The notes beneath the pieces are model-generated. The model was not told where the DNA came from and ran no database searches. It worked only from the letters and a program-made list of their open reading frames with translations. Positions 26,845 through 36,898 of a stretch of 64,000 nt of DNA are shown here, piece after piece. The translations under genes and the position numbers were made by a program. Position 1 is the stretch's first letter. Every line of letters begins with the position of its first letter. This DNA comes from Actinobacteria bacterium Ga0077560 (GTDB taxonomy: Bacteria > Actinomycetota > Thermoleophilia > Miltoncostaeales > Miltoncostaeaceae), in NCBI GenBank assembly GCA_001464275.1, contig LNFL01000057.1:37016-101015 (forward strand). The letters are read 5' to 3'.

Positions 26845-27300
26845 TCAGGCCGCCGCGGTCTCCGCCTCGCGAACGGTCCGGCATGCCGCGCACACGCCAC
26901 GAACGACGACCTGAGCGTCGTCGGGGGCGAAACCGGCGGTGCGCGCCGCGTCCAGCAGCTGGGACTGGTCGGGGGTCGCCTCGATGTCGACCACCAGGCC
27001 GCAGCGCCGGCAGATCGCGTGGTGATGTTCATCGGTGCGCGCGTCGAACAGGGCGGTGCCGCCGTCGTTGACGACACGCCGCACCGCGCCCAGGTCCTCC
27101 AGCAGCTCGAGCGTGGAGTACACGGTGGGAAGGGAGATCCCCGGAACGCGCGCACTCACCAGGCCGTGAAGCTCCTCCGCGGTGGCGTGGTGGTGCAGGT
27201 CGCGCAGCACGGCGGCGATGGCCAGCCGCTGCGGGGTGACCCGCTGGCCGCGCGCCCGGAGGGTTGAGCAGAACAGCTCGTCGGTGCTGGTGGGTGCCAT
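26845..27300 (-). CDS. Fur-family metal-responsive regulator
   Basis: RVTPQRLAIAAVL, LPTVYSTLELLEDLGAV, HHHAICRRCG and CAACR metal ligands. Confidence 0.93.
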   Translation of the reverse strand: MAPTSTDELFCSTLRARGQRVTPQRLAIAAVLRDLHHHATAEELHGLVSARVPGISLPTVYSTLELLEDLGAVRRVVNDGGTALFDARTDEHHHAICRRCGLVVDIEATPDQSQLLDAARTAGFAPDDAQVVVRGVCAACRTVREAETAAA

Positions 27301-27312
27301 GAGCCGGTTTCT

Positions 27313-27353
27313 ACCACAACACGAACGTTTCTTGGACTGTTGTGTTCTTTTAA
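27313..27353. promoter_or_regulatory. Candidate Fur-family operator between fur and ferritin-like gene
   Basis: ACCACAACACGAACGTTTCTTGGACTGTTGTGTTCTTTTAAA; ACAACA/TGTTGT half-sites. Confidence 0.4.
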
Positions 27354-27401
27354 ATCGCTTAGTACAGTGGCGCGGCAATCGAGCGAGCAAAGGGCAGCGT
27401 C

Positions 27402-27905
27402 ATGACGACCACCAAGCAGGTCTCGGCCGGGATACTCTCCGGCACCAACGCGGCGAAGCGCGCCGAGATCCAGGACCTCCTGCGCGCCGCGTACTGGATG
27501 GAGATGGAGACGGTCATGAACTACCTGGCCATCTCCGAGCACCTCGACGGTGTGCGCGCGAAGGAGATCGCCGCGGCGCTCGCCGCCGACGTCGGCGACG
27601 AACTCGGCCACGCCCGCGCCTTCGCGCAGCGCATCAAGGAGCTCTACGGCACGCCTCCGGGCTCGCTGGAGTTCGCCGCCGAGCAGACGTACCTGCAGCC
27701 CCCCGCCGACGCGACCGATGTGGTGACCGTGATCCATGGCGTCATCGCGGCCGAGGCTGGCGCCATCGAGCACTACACGCGAATCATCGAGGCGTGCGAC
27801 GGAATCGACTGGGCGACCCAGGACATGGTCATCGGCATCCTCCGCGACGAGGAGGGCCACATGCGCCAGTTCGAGCGGTTCCTGGCCGAGTACACCAAGG
27901 GCTGA
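27402..27905 (+). CDS. Ferritin-like/bacterioferritin-type diiron protein
   Basis: YWMEMETVMNYLAISEHLDG, DELGHARAFAQRI, EAGAIEHYTRII, DEEGHMRQFE. Confidence 0.85.
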   Translation: MTTTKQVSAGILSGTNAAKRAEIQDLLRAAYWMEMETVMNYLAISEHLDGVRAKEIAAALAADVGDELGHARAFAQRIKELYGTPPGSLEFAAEQTYLQPPADATDVVTVIHGVIAAEAGAIEHYTRIIEACDGIDWATQDMVIGILRDEEGHMRQFERFLAEYTKG

Positions 27906-27913
27906 GGCCATGC

Positions 27914-27939
27914 CGGGCCGGGGTGCGCGCCCCGGCCCG
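27914..27939 (+). terminator. GC hairpin after ferritin-like gene
   Basis: CGGGCCGGGG-TGCGCG-CCCCGGCCCG. Confidence 0.65.
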
Positions 27940-28492
27940 CGGCACCCCGTGGCGGACGCCCTTCGCCGGTCCGGGCGGCGAATGTTAGGCTGCCCTCATG
28001 TCAGCGTCCCCTCAGGCTGACGCGGACCGCGAGTTCCCGCTCCATGGTTCCCGCGCCCGCGCCTTTGCGCGCTTCGAGCGCGAGCTGTACGCATGGCTCG
28101 AGACCCCGGACGGACGGTTCGCGGTCTGGCAGGCGCGCGAGCCCTGCTGGGCACAGGCGCAGCGCCTGAACCAAGGCGACTCCCTGGCACCGGCGTCTGA
28201 GACCGCCGGCCGGCAGCGGGAGTTCCGCGCGACGGGGTAACGGCACGCTCGGCGCCGCGCGCTCGCACGGTGGCCGGCGTTCCGCGACATAGGGACCCCG
28301 CCGATGCGCCACGGGGTGCCCCGGATGGCGGACGTATACGCCTGGGGGGGCCGCGGATCGCCGTCCAGCCGGCCGGGCGGTTCGACCTGGCCTGGTGGTC
28401 AGTTGTCGGGTCAACAACTTGGCATGGAAGGTGGAGCGGGCCGCTACGCGGACCCCACCGTTCGCCCCACAGGTCCAGGAGAGGAACCCAGG

Positions 28493-29683
28493 ATGCCCGC
28501 GACCCGGTCCACAGTGATGAGCATCGCGCGGAGGGTCACTCCACCGTCGGCGCTGAGGTTCATCGGCCGCACCATCGACATCCGTGCCACCGCTCGCGGC
28601 ACCTATGGCGTGCCGTGGCTTCCCGTGCAGCGCCAGGCGATGCGCCTGCGTCGCGAACACGGATGGACCCTGGCCGAGAGCCTGCACGCCGGGCTGCTGG
28701 AGCCGGGCACCCACCTCGACCCCGAGCGACTGGTGGCCCCGCGGCGGCTCAGCGAGGCACAGGAAGCGCTCAACGCCGAATCGATCCAGGCCGTCGGCGA
28801 GCACAAGACCCTGTTCCGGATGATCACCGCCGCCGCCGGCATCCCAACCCCCAGCACCTACGCCACCTTCATGCGCGGCACCATGGGCTGGGACTGGAAC
28901 GTCAACGCGCCGATCGCGCCGGACCGGTGGGCCGAGGCCCTGGAACGCCTGCCCGATGAGTTCCTGATCAAGCCGGCCGAGGGCTACTACGGCGAGGGCG
29001 TGCGGGTCCTGCGGCGAACCGACCGGGGTGGGTGGGAATCGGTGGGCGAGGGCCCGATGACCACCGCGCAGGTCGTGCAGGCCATGCACGACCACCCGGA
29101 GTTCGGCGACTGGATCGCCCAGGAACGACTGCGGAACCACCCCGACTTCGCGACCATCAACGGGGAGGGCCTGCACACCCTGCGGCTCGTCACCGTCATG
29201 GGCGGCGACGGCACCCCCGAGCTGGTCTGGGCAGGCTTCCGTTTCTCGGTCGGGTCGGCGGTGGTCGACAACTACCGAGGCGGCACGCTCGGGAACATCG
29301 GCTGTGAGGTCGACATGACCACCGGCTCCATCGCGCGGGCCTACCGCGGCGGAGATGGTGGGCTCGGCATGGACCCCATCGACATCCACCCCACCGCCGG
29401 CATCCCCCTTCGCGGGCTGCGCATCCCCCTGTGGGACGACGCCGTCCGCCTGACACTCGCCGCCGCGCCCGTGTTCCTGCCGCTGCGAACCCTCGGCTCC
29501 GACATCGGCCTGACGCCCGCGGGCCCGAAGTTCGTGGAGCTCAACATGTGGTGGGACCTCCCCTACAACCTCGATGCCCGTGCCCTCGTGAGCCGCCTCT
29601 GGCAAGAAGCGCAGGCCGCTCCCAACCCCGCGGCACAGCTCGTGATCGCCACACCCAAGGAATCGCTACAGCCCGCCGCCTGA
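28493..29683 (+). CDS. Sugar-transfer-associated ATP-grasp-like protein
   Basis: FLIKPAEGYYGEGVRVL, AQERLRNHPDFATINGEGLHTLRLVTV, GGTLGNIGCEVDMTTGSI ATP-grasp features. Confidence 0.75.
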   Translation: MPATRSTVMSIARRVTPPSALRFIGRTIDIRATARGTYGVPWLPVQRQAMRLRREHGWTLAESLHAGLLEPGTHLDPERLVAPRRLSEAQEALNAESIQAVGEHKTLFRMITAAAGIPTPSTYATFMRGTMGWDWNVNAPIAPDRWAEALERLPDEFLIKPAEGYYGEGVRVLRRTDRGGWESVGEGPMTTAQVVQAMHDHPEFGDWIAQERLRNHPDFATINGEGLHTLRLVTVMGGDGTPELVWAGFRFSVGSAVVDNYRGGTLGNIGCEVDMTTGSIARAYRGGDGGLGMDPIDIHPTAGIPLRGLRIPLWDDAVRLTLAAAPVFLPLRTLGSDIGLTPAGPKFVELNMWWDLPYNLDARALVSRLWQEAQAAPNPAAQLVIATPKESLQPAA

Positions 29684-29757
29684 ACCGGATGCCGGACAGT
29701 CTCTGACCAGGGGCGTCTGCCTTCTGGCGGGTTTCCCTCTGGCTGCGGGGTGTGCGA

Positions 29758-29909
29758 GGCTCCCGGCAAGACAACTGAAATCCGCGCAGGCGAAGGGGAA
29801 CTCCGGTGAGAATCCGGGGCGGTCCCGCCGCTGTGACCGGGAACGAACGCCGATGACGCCACTGGGGCTCCTGCCTCGGGAAGGCCGGCAAGTAGGTGGC
29901 CCGGGAGCC
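29758..29909 (+). ncRNA. Cobalamin riboswitch upstream of metE
   Basis: GGGAACTCCGGTGAGAATCCGGGGCGGTCCCGCCGCTGTGACCGGG...GCCACTGGG...CGGGAAGGCCGG; closing stem GGCTCCCGG/CCGGGAGCC. Confidence 0.95.
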
Positions 29910-30044
29910 AGAACACCCAACGTGTGCGCTTGTGAATCGCCCTTGGCCGACGGGGAGCTCGGCGTGGGTGCCGGTGGGTCTCCATGAGGGGTCCACCGCC
30001 TCCACGTCCGGTTCGACCGGAGGTCCCGGGCGGGGAGGAGCACC

Positions 30045-32348
30045 ATGGGCGAGGCACCCATTGGTTCCATCGACCGTCTTCGCACGGCGGTCCTGGGGTT
30101 CCCGCGGTTCGGTCCGGACCGTGAGCTGAAGTTCGCGCTCGAGGGGCATTGGCGCGGGGAGATCGACGAGGCGGCGCTTCAGGTCACGGCGCGGCGGATC
30201 CGGGCGCACAACCGGGGGCTGGCGGCGGCCGCGCAGATCGACGTGTTCGCGGTGAACGACTTCAGCCTCACCGATCACGTGCTGGACACCGCGCTGATGG
30301 TGGGGGCGGTGCGCCGCCCGGTCCCGGGGCTGGCGGGCGAGTTCGCCCTGTCGCGGGGCGACGCGGCACACCGGCCGCTGGAGATGACCAAGTGGTTCGA
30401 CACCAACTACCACTACCTGGTTCCGGTGCTGGACCCGCACGCCGGGTTCGCGCTGGACCCCTCCAAGCCGCTCGCCGAGTTGCGCGACGCCGGTGAGGGG
30501 GCGCGGCCGGTGATCTTGGGGCCGTTCTCGCTGCTGCGGCTGTCCAAGTCGGCGGACCCGGCGGCGGTGGAGCCGCTGGAGTTGCTGCCGGATCTGGTGC
30601 GGGCGTACGCCGATCTGCTGCGGCACCTGGCCTATGCGGGCGCCGAGGCCGTGCAGATCGACGAGCCGTGCCTGGTGCTGGATCTGACCCGGCGGGAGCG
30701 GGAATCCGCGTTGCGGGCGCTGGGGGAGCTCGCCGGTGCGGCGGCCGGGCTGCCGGTGACCCTGGCGACGTACTTCGGCGGACTGGGCGCCCTGCTGGAA
30801 CCCGTCCTCGGCGTCGGGCTCGCGGAGGTGCACCTGGACCTGGTGCGCGCCCCGGAGCAGCTCGAGACGGCGCTGCGGGTCTGCGCCGACACCGGGGTTC
30901 GCTTGTCGCTGGGCGTCGTGGACGGCCGGAACGTGTGGGCCACCGACCCGGGGCGGGCCCTGCCGCTCATCGACGCGGCGGTGCGGGCGCTGGGGCCGGA
31001 GCGGGTGACGGTGGCCTCCAGCTGCTCGCTGCTGCACGTCCCGTACTCGGCGGCGCGGGAGACCGGCCTGGACCCGGAGGTCCGCGGGTGGCTGGCGTTC
31101 GGCATCGAGAAGATGGCCGAGCTGACGACCCTCGCCCGCGCGGCGGTCGTCACCGGGGCGGAACGGGAGTCGGTCATCGCCGCGATGGCGGGGGCGGCGG
31201 TCGCCCGCCGGGCGTCGGCCCTCACCAACCGCCCCGATGTCCGGGCGCGGGTGGCGGCGATCGCCCCGGATGACCTGCGGCGTCCGACCCCGGTCGCCGA
31301 GCGGGCGGTGATCCAGCATGCGGCCCTCGGGTTGCCGGAGCTGCCGACCACCACGATCGGGTCGTTTCCGCAGACCCCAGAGATCCGGGAGGCGCGACGT
31401 CGCCACCGCGAGGGGGAGCTGTCGGAGGGCCGGTACCGGGACCTGATCGCCGGTCACATCGTGGGGGCGGTCGCCTGGCAGGAGCGGGCGGGCCTGGACG
31501 TCCTGGTGCACGGTGAGCCCGAGCGCAACGACATGGTCCAGTACTTCGCCGAGCAGCTCGACGGGTTCGCGGTGACCGAGCACGGGTGGGTGCAGTCCTA
31601 CGGCAGCCGTGGGGTGAAGCCGCCGATCCTGTTCGGGGACGTCGCGCGCCGCGGCCCGATGACGGTGCTGTGGTGGCGCATCGCCCAGAGCGCCACCGCC
31701 AAGCCGGTCAAGGGGATGCTCACGGGCCCGGTGACGATCCTGCGGTGGTCGTTCGTACGGGACGACCAGCCGGAGTCCGACAGCGCCTGGCAGGTCGCCC
31801 TGGCGATCCGCGACGAGGTGTGGGACCTGCAGGCCGCCGGCGCCGGGATCATCCAGATCGACGAGGCCGCGTTCCGGGAGGGGGTGCCGCTGCGGCGCTC
31901 CGAGCGGGATGCGTACTTCGCGTGGGCGACCGCCGCGTTCCGGCTGTGCTCCGGGGGCGTGTCCGACCACACCCAGATCCACTCGCACATGTGTTACTCG
32001 GAGTTCAACGAGATCATCGAGCACATCGCGGCGCTGGATGCCGACGTGATCTCCATCGAGGCGTCCCGGTCCGGGATGGAGTTGCTGGACGCCTTCGAGC
32101 GGTTCGACTACCCGGCCGCCATCGGGCCGGGGCTCTATGACATCCACTCCCCCAGGGTCCCGGACGCGCAGGAGATGGAGGACCTGCTGCGCCTCGCCGA
32201 GGAGCGCATCCCCCGCGAGCGGCTGTGGGTGAACCCGGACTGCGGGCTCAAGACCCGCCGCTGGCAGGAGGTCGAACCCGCGATCGCGGCGATGGTCGAG
32301 GCAGCCCGCCGCCGCCGCAGCGCCGTGCCGGAAGGGGCGGTGCGATGA
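30045..32348 (+). CDS. metE: Cobalamin-independent methionine synthase
   Basis: TTTIGSFPQTPEIR, MLTGPVTILRWSF, IHSHMCYSEFNEI, VNPDCGLKTR; downstream of B12 riboswitch. Confidence 0.97.
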   Translation: MGEAPIGSIDRLRTAVLGFPRFGPDRELKFALEGHWRGEIDEAALQVTARRIRAHNRGLAAAAQIDVFAVNDFSLTDHVLDTALMVGAVRRPVPGLAGEFALSRGDAAHRPLEMTKWFDTNYHYLVPVLDPHAGFALDPSKPLAELRDAGEGARPVILGPFSLLRLSKSADPAAVEPLELLPDLVRAYADLLRHLAYAGAEAVQIDEPCLVLDLTRRERESALRALGELAGAAAGLPVTLATYFGGLGALLEPVLGVGLAEVHLDLVRAPEQLETALRVCADTGVRLSLGVVDGRNVWATDPGRALPLIDAAVRALGPERVTVASSCSLLHVPYSAARETGLDPEVRGWLAFGIEKMAELTTLARAAVVTGAERESVIAAMAGAAVARRASALTNRPDVRARVAAIAPDDLRRPTPVAERAVIQHAALGLPELPTTTIGSFPQTPEIREARRRHREGELSEGRYRDLIAGHIVGAVAWQERAGLDVLVHGEPERNDMVQYFAEQLDGFAVTEHGWVQSYGSRGVKPPILFGDVARRGPMTVLWWRIAQSATAKPVKGMLTGPVTILRWSFVRDDQPESDSAWQVALAIRDEVWDLQAAGAGIIQIDEAAFREGVPLRRSERDAYFAWATAAFRLCSGGVSDHTQIHSHMCYSEFNEIIEHIAALDADVISIEASRSGMELLDAFERFDYPAAIGPGLYDIHSPRVPDAQEMEDLLRLAEERIPRERLWVNPDCGLKTRRWQEVEPAIAAMVEAARRRRSAVPEGAVR

Positions 32349-33256
32349 CCCCGTTGCTGCGGCTGCCGGCGTGCGCGACCACGGGGGTGGGCAGTCTGCC
32401 GTTCACCGACCCGGTGGAGGCGGTCGCCCACGTGCGGGCCGCCTACGACGTGCCGTTCTGCCCGCAGCTGCCGATGATCGACGGGGACATGGTCGCCGAA
32501 TGGCTCACCGCGGATCCCCTGCGGTGCGGGTTCTCCCCGGAGCTGCAGCGTGCGCACCCGGCCGCATGGGAGCCGTTCGTGGCTTCGCTGAGGGCGACCC
32601 CTCCGATCCATGGCCTTGTGAAGCTGCAGGTCACCGGTCCGGTGACCCTCGCGTTCGGCCTGGGGCTGGGCCGGAGCGACGCGGAGCTCGCCGGGCTGGC
32701 GCTCGACCTGGCCCGCTGGACCGGGGTGACGGTGGCGCGGTGGGTCGCGGAGATCGCCGCGCTGGGCCTCACGGCGATCGTGGTGGTCGACGAGCCGGGA
32801 CTGGCCGCGGTGCCGGACCTGGCGGTGGTGCGCGCGTGGGACCCCATCCGGGCGGTGTCGCCGATCTTCGGGATGCACATCTGCGGTGCGATCCCTTGGA
32901 GCCTGATCAAGGCGATCCGACCGGACCTGCTGAGCTTCGACGCCGGCCGGCCCGAGCATCGCGGGTACCTGCTGAACGACATGATCTGGGAGCTGCGGCT
33001 GCTCGGGATACGGGCGGTGCCCGGCGTGGTGGCGGTCACAGGGGACACGGCGCCGCCGGATCCCATCCGGCCCTCGGAACTGGGCGTGACCCCGTCGGTG
33101 ATGGTGAGCCCGGCCTGCGGGACCGGGCTCGGCACACCCGACGGGGAACGCTCGATCGCATCCCGGTTGCGGGAGTTCGCGGCCGACGTGCGCGCCCCGA
33201 CGGAGCGCGACTCCGGAGGCGGGCGGTTCCCCGAGGCGGGTTCGGCGCATGGGTGA
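32345..33256 (+). CDS. MetE C-terminal-like (UROD/MetE superfamily) protein
   Basis: TTGVGSLPFTDPVEAV, VTGPVTLAF, GMHICGAIPW (HxC) and SPACGTGLG retained; ATGA overlap with metE. Confidence 0.85.
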   Translation: MTPLLRLPACATTGVGSLPFTDPVEAVAHVRAAYDVPFCPQLPMIDGDMVAEWLTADPLRCGFSPELQRAHPAAWEPFVASLRATPPIHGLVKLQVTGPVTLAFGLGLGRSDAELAGLALDLARWTGVTVARWVAEIAALGLTAIVVVDEPGLAAVPDLAVVRAWDPIRAVSPIFGMHICGAIPWSLIKAIRPDLLSFDAGRPEHRGYLLNDMIWELRLLGIRAVPGVVAVTGDTAPPDPIRPSELGVTPSVMVSPACGTGLGTPDGERSIASRLREFAADVRAPTERDSGGGRFPEAGSAHG

Positions 33257-33662
33257 GGTCGATCCGGCCCACCTGCCGGCGCTCGCCCCGCCACCGGAGA
33301 CGCGCATCGCCGAGGTGGTGTTCCCGCAGCAGCTGAACCATCACGGCACCCTGTTCGGCGGGGAGGCCCTGTCGATGATGGACCGCGCCGCGTTCGTGGC
33401 GGCGACCCGCCATTGCCGCAGCGAGGCGGTCACCATCGCCGTCGACCAGGTCGACTACGTCGCCCCCGTGCGCCACGGCGAGATCGTGGAGGTCCTCGCC
33501 ACCGTCATCACCACGGGCCGCACCTCCATGACCGTGCAGGTGAGCATGGTCAGCGAGGAGCTGCTGTCCGGTGAGCGGCGCCTCTGCGGAACGGGACGGT
33601 TCGTGTTCGTCGCGATCGACGACGCCGGCCGGCCCATTCCGGTACCACCGTTGCCCGCCTGA
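33249..33662 (+). CDS. Acyl-CoA thioesterase (hotdog fold)
   Basis: LNHHGTLFGGEALSMMDRAAFVAATRHC. Confidence 0.9.
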   Translation: MGEVDPAHLPALAPPPETRIAEVVFPQQLNHHGTLFGGEALSMMDRAAFVAATRHCRSEAVTIAVDQVDYVAPVRHGEIVEVLATVITTGRTSMTVQVSMVSEELLSGERRLCGTGRFVFVAIDDAGRPIPVPPLPA

Positions 33663-33672
33663 GTCACCCGGA

Positions 33673-33698
33673 CCCGGGAGCCGTCACCGGCTCCCGGG
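33673..33698. terminator. Bidirectional terminator hairpin between thioesterase and nrdA
   Basis: CCCGGGAGCCG-TCAC-CGGCTCCCGGG. Confidence 0.7.
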
Positions 33699-33715
33699 GG
33701 ACGGGTGGGATGGCG

Positions 33716-36700
33716 CTACTGGCAGGCCTCGCAGTCGGGGTCCGACAGGTCGCAGACCTGCGGGGCCGGGGTGCCCGGGGTGGCCGCCACGCTGGCCGTG
33801 ACCGTGGCCTTCTCGATCGCCGAAGCACCGAGGGTCCGCAGGTAGTAGGTGGTCTTGAGACCCGCCCGCCAGGCCCGGCGGTACATGTGGCTCATGCTGC
33901 GCATGTCCGGGGTGCTGAGGAACAGGTTCAGCGACTGGGACTGGTCGATCCACTTCCCGCGGCGGGCCGCGGCGTCGATGAGCCACGACGGGTCGATGTC
34001 GAATGCGGTGGGGTACCGGCGGCGGATCGCCTCGGGGATGCCGGTGACCTCCCGCAGGTCCCCGTCGAAGTACTTGATCTGATCGGCCAGATCCGTGTTC
34101 CAGATCCCGGCGGCCTTCAGGTCACGCACCAGGTACGGGTTCAGGAACGTGAAGTCCCCGGACAGGTTCGACTTGGCGAACAGGTTCTTGTAGAGCGGTT
34201 CGATGCACGGGCTGGTGCCCATGATGTTGGCGATCGTCGCGGTCGGGGCGATCGCCAGCACGTTGCTGTTGCGCATCCCCTGGGCGGCGATCCTGGCCCG
34301 CAGCGGCGCCCAGTCCAGCACCCCGCCGCGCGGGACCTGCACCGGCTCCCCTCGCTCGGCCTCCAGCAGGTCCACCGTGTCCTGCGGAAGGATGCCGCGG
34401 TCCCACTTGCTGCCGGCGTACGAGGAGTACACGCCGCGCTCGGCGGCCAGGTCGCTGGAGGCCTCATAGGCGTAGAAGGCGATGGCCTCCATCATTTGGT
34501 CGTTGAACTCCAGGGCCTCCTCGGAGTCGAACGCCAGGCCCCGCCGGTACAGGGCGTACTGGAGGCCCATCACCCCGAGGCCCACGGGCCGGTGCCGGGC
34601 GTTGGACCGGGCCGCCGCCTCGGTGGGGTAGAAGTTGACGTCGACCACGTTGTCCAGGGCGCGGACCGCGATCCTCACGGTCTCCCGCAGGCGCCGGTGG
34701 TCGATGTCCCCCCGGGCGTCCAGGTGCTGGTCGATCAGCACCGATCCCAGGTTGCACACCGCGGTCTCGTCGGCGCTCGTGTTCAGGGTGATCTCGGTGC
34801 ACAGGTTGCTGGAGTGCACCACCCCGGCGTGGTCCTGCGGGCTGCGCAGGTTGCAGGGGTCCTTGAAGGTGATCCACGGGTGGCCGGTCTCGAACAGCAT
34901 CCGCAGCAGCTGCTTCCAGAGGTCCAGCGCCGGGATCCGCTCCCCGTGGATGCGTCCCGCCTGGGCCTGCGCCTCGTACTCGAGGTACCGGGCCTCGAAC
35001 GCCGCCCCATAGAGGTCATGCAGATCCGGGACCTGCGAGCTGCGGAACAGCGTCCAGTGCTCGCGCGCCTCCATGCGCTTCATGAACAGGTCGGGGATCC
35101 ATGCGGCGGTGTTCATGTCGTGGGTGCGGCGCCGCTCATCCCCGGTGTTGCGCCGCAGCTCCAGGAACTCGCGGATGTCGTTGTGCCAGATCTCCAGGTA
35201 CGCGCATCCCGACCCGGCGCGCTTGCCGCCCTGGTTGACGGCCACCAGCTGGTCGTTGTGCAGTTTGAGGAACGGCACGACGCCCTGGCTCTCGCCGTTG
35301 GTGCCGTGGATGTGCGACCCGGTGCCCCGCACCTTGGTCCACGAGCCGCCGAGGCCACCGGCCCACTTGGAGCACATCGCGTTCTCGGCGATCCCCCGCT
35401 GCACGATCGACTCCAGCGAGTCGTCGACGACGTACAGGTAGCAGGACGACAGCTGGGGGTGGGTGGTCCCGGCGTTGAACAGGGTGGGGGTCGACGAGCA
35501 GAACCGCCGTTCCTTGTAGGCGGTGTACAGGTCGATCGCCCGCTGCTCCCGGTCGCCGGTCTCGGCGATGCACACGCCCATCGCGACCCGCATCCAGAAG
35601 ATCTGCGGTGCCTCGATGCGCACCCCTGCGCCGCCGCCGGTCTTGTCGGTCATCAGGTACCGGTCGTACATGGTCTGGACCCCGAGGAAGTCGAAGTCCA
35701 GGTCGGCGCTCGGGTCCAGGGCCGACGCCATCCGCGCCAGGTCGAACTCCAGCAGCGCGGGATCGATGCGACCCGCGGCGACCCCGCGCTCCAGGGCGAC
35801 GCGGAGGGCCCGCCGGTGGGCGTCCCGCAGGGCCCCGACGCCGTCGCGCAGCAGCCGCCAGTCCAGGGTCTCCTCATAGACGTGGGTCAGCAGGATCCGC
35901 GCGGCGAACCGCGCGAACTCCGCATCGCGCTCGACCAGGGACCGGGCGTTGAGCACCACCACCCGCCGCAGGTCCGCTCGGCCGATGCCGGCATGCAGGG
36001 ACCGGCGCAGCTCGGCCTCGAGCCGCTCGGCGGTGAGCGGCAGGTCGAGGCCGACCGCCGCGAACCGGATGCGGGCCCGCAGGTCCTCGGCCTCCCACAC
36101 GCCCGGTGACCCGTCGGCCTCGGTGACCGGCAGGTCCGCGACGTCGTCGGCCACCGGCGCCCGGTCCCGCGCCCGCAGCATCGCCCGCTCGGCCCGGTAC
36201 AGGATGTACCGCTCGGCCACGCGCATGTGGCCGGCCATTACCAGCTCCTCCTGGACGATGTCCTGAACCGTCTCGATCGGGACGTAGGCGGCACCGAGCG
36301 CCGCGGTGCGCTCGGTGACCCTCGCGGCGATGGCCGGCGCCGGCGACGGATCGATGCCGCCCGACAGGAACGCCTTGCGGATCGCGATCTCGATCTTCGG
36401 CTCGCGCCACTCCACGATGTGGCCGGAGCGGCGGATCACCCTGGGCCCCGGCAGCGCCGGGCCCGGGCCGGCCGGCGTCGCCCGGCGCATCACCAGTGCG
36501 ATCGCGACCTCGTGGCGGCCGCCGCGGATCAACGCGGCCTCCACCAGCGAGGACAGGTCCTCCCCGCTGATCGCGGCACCCGGCTCCAGCGCGGCAAGGC
36601 GCTCCCGCACGTCGCGCACCGCGTCCCGGATGATGCCCGGCGCGGCGAGCACCAGCGGATCATCGCCCCCACGCGCCAGCGCGATCGTCGCCAGTGCGTC

Positions 36701-36889
36701 GGCCACCAGCACCGCCGCGTCGGCGGCGGTGAACGGCACGCGCCCGCCGGGTCCCTCGACGACCACGGCCGGGTCCTCCCCCACCCCCTGCAGCGCCGCG
36801 GGCACGTCGAACGCCATGTGCTCGGTGGCGGGCCGTGCGGCGGCACGCTTGAGCTCCAGATCCTTGAGGATCTCCTCGAAATCGATCAT
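33716..36889 (-). CDS. nrdA: Class I ribonucleotide reductase large subunit with ATP-cone region(s)
   Basis: ATP cone RVIRRSGHIVEWREPKIEIAIRKAFL; NLCTEITLNTSADETAVCNLGS; C-terminal CDLSDPDCEACQ. Confidence 0.97.
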   Translation of the reverse strand: MIDFEEILKDLELKRAAARPATEHMAFDVPAALQGVGEDPAVVVEGPGGRVPFTAADAAVLVADALATIALARGGDDPLVLAAPGIIRDAVRDVRERLAALEPGAAISGEDLSSLVEAALIRGGRHEVAIALVMRRATPAGPGPALPGPRVIRRSGHIVEWREPKIEIAIRKAFLSGGIDPSPAPAIAARVTERTAALGAAYVPIETVQDIVQEELVMAGHMRVAERYILYRAERAMLRARDRAPVADDVADLPVTEADGSPGVWEAEDLRARIRFAAVGLDLPLTAERLEAELRRSLHAGIGRADLRRVVVLNARSLVERDAEFARFAARILLTHVYEETLDWRLLRDGVGALRDAHRRALRVALERGVAAGRIDPALLEFDLARMASALDPSADLDFDFLGVQTMYDRYLMTDKTGGGAGVRIEAPQIFWMRVAMGVCIAETGDREQRAIDLYTAYKERRFCSSTPTLFNAGTTHPQLSSCYLYVVDDSLESIVQRGIAENAMCSKWAGGLGGSWTKVRGTGSHIHGTNGESQGVVPFLKLHNDQLVAVNQGGKRAGSGCAYLEIWHNDIREFLELRRNTGDERRRTHDMNTAAWIPDLFMKRMEAREHWTLFRSSQVPDLHDLYGAAFEARYLEYEAQAQAGRIHGERIPALDLWKQLLRMLFETGHPWITFKDPCNLRSPQDHAGVVHSSNLCTEITLNTSADETAVCNLGSVLIDQHLDARGDIDHRRLRETVRIAVRALDNVVDVNFYPTEAAARSNARHRPVGLGVMGLQYALYRRGLAFDSEEALEFNDQMMEAIAFYAYEASSDLAAERGVYSSYAGSKWDRGILPQDTVDLLEAERGEPVQVPRGGVLDWAPLRARIAAQGMRNSNVLAIAPTATIANIMGTSPCIEPLYKNLFAKSNLSGDFTFLNPYLVRDLKAAGIWNTDLADQIKYFDGDLREVTGIPEAIRRRYPTAFDIDPSWLIDAAARRGKWIDQSQSLNLFLSTPDMRSMSHMYRRAWRAGLKTTYYLRTLGASAIEKATVTASVAATPGTPAPQVCDLSDPDCEACQ

Positions 36890-36898
36890 GCGCGCCTC

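Noticed and set aside
29541-32147. 868-aa minus-strand ORF across metE and its riboswitch
   Set aside because: Shadow ORF of metE; no recognisable domain
33710-36109. 799-aa + strand ORF
   Set aside because: Antisense to nrdA, shadow composition
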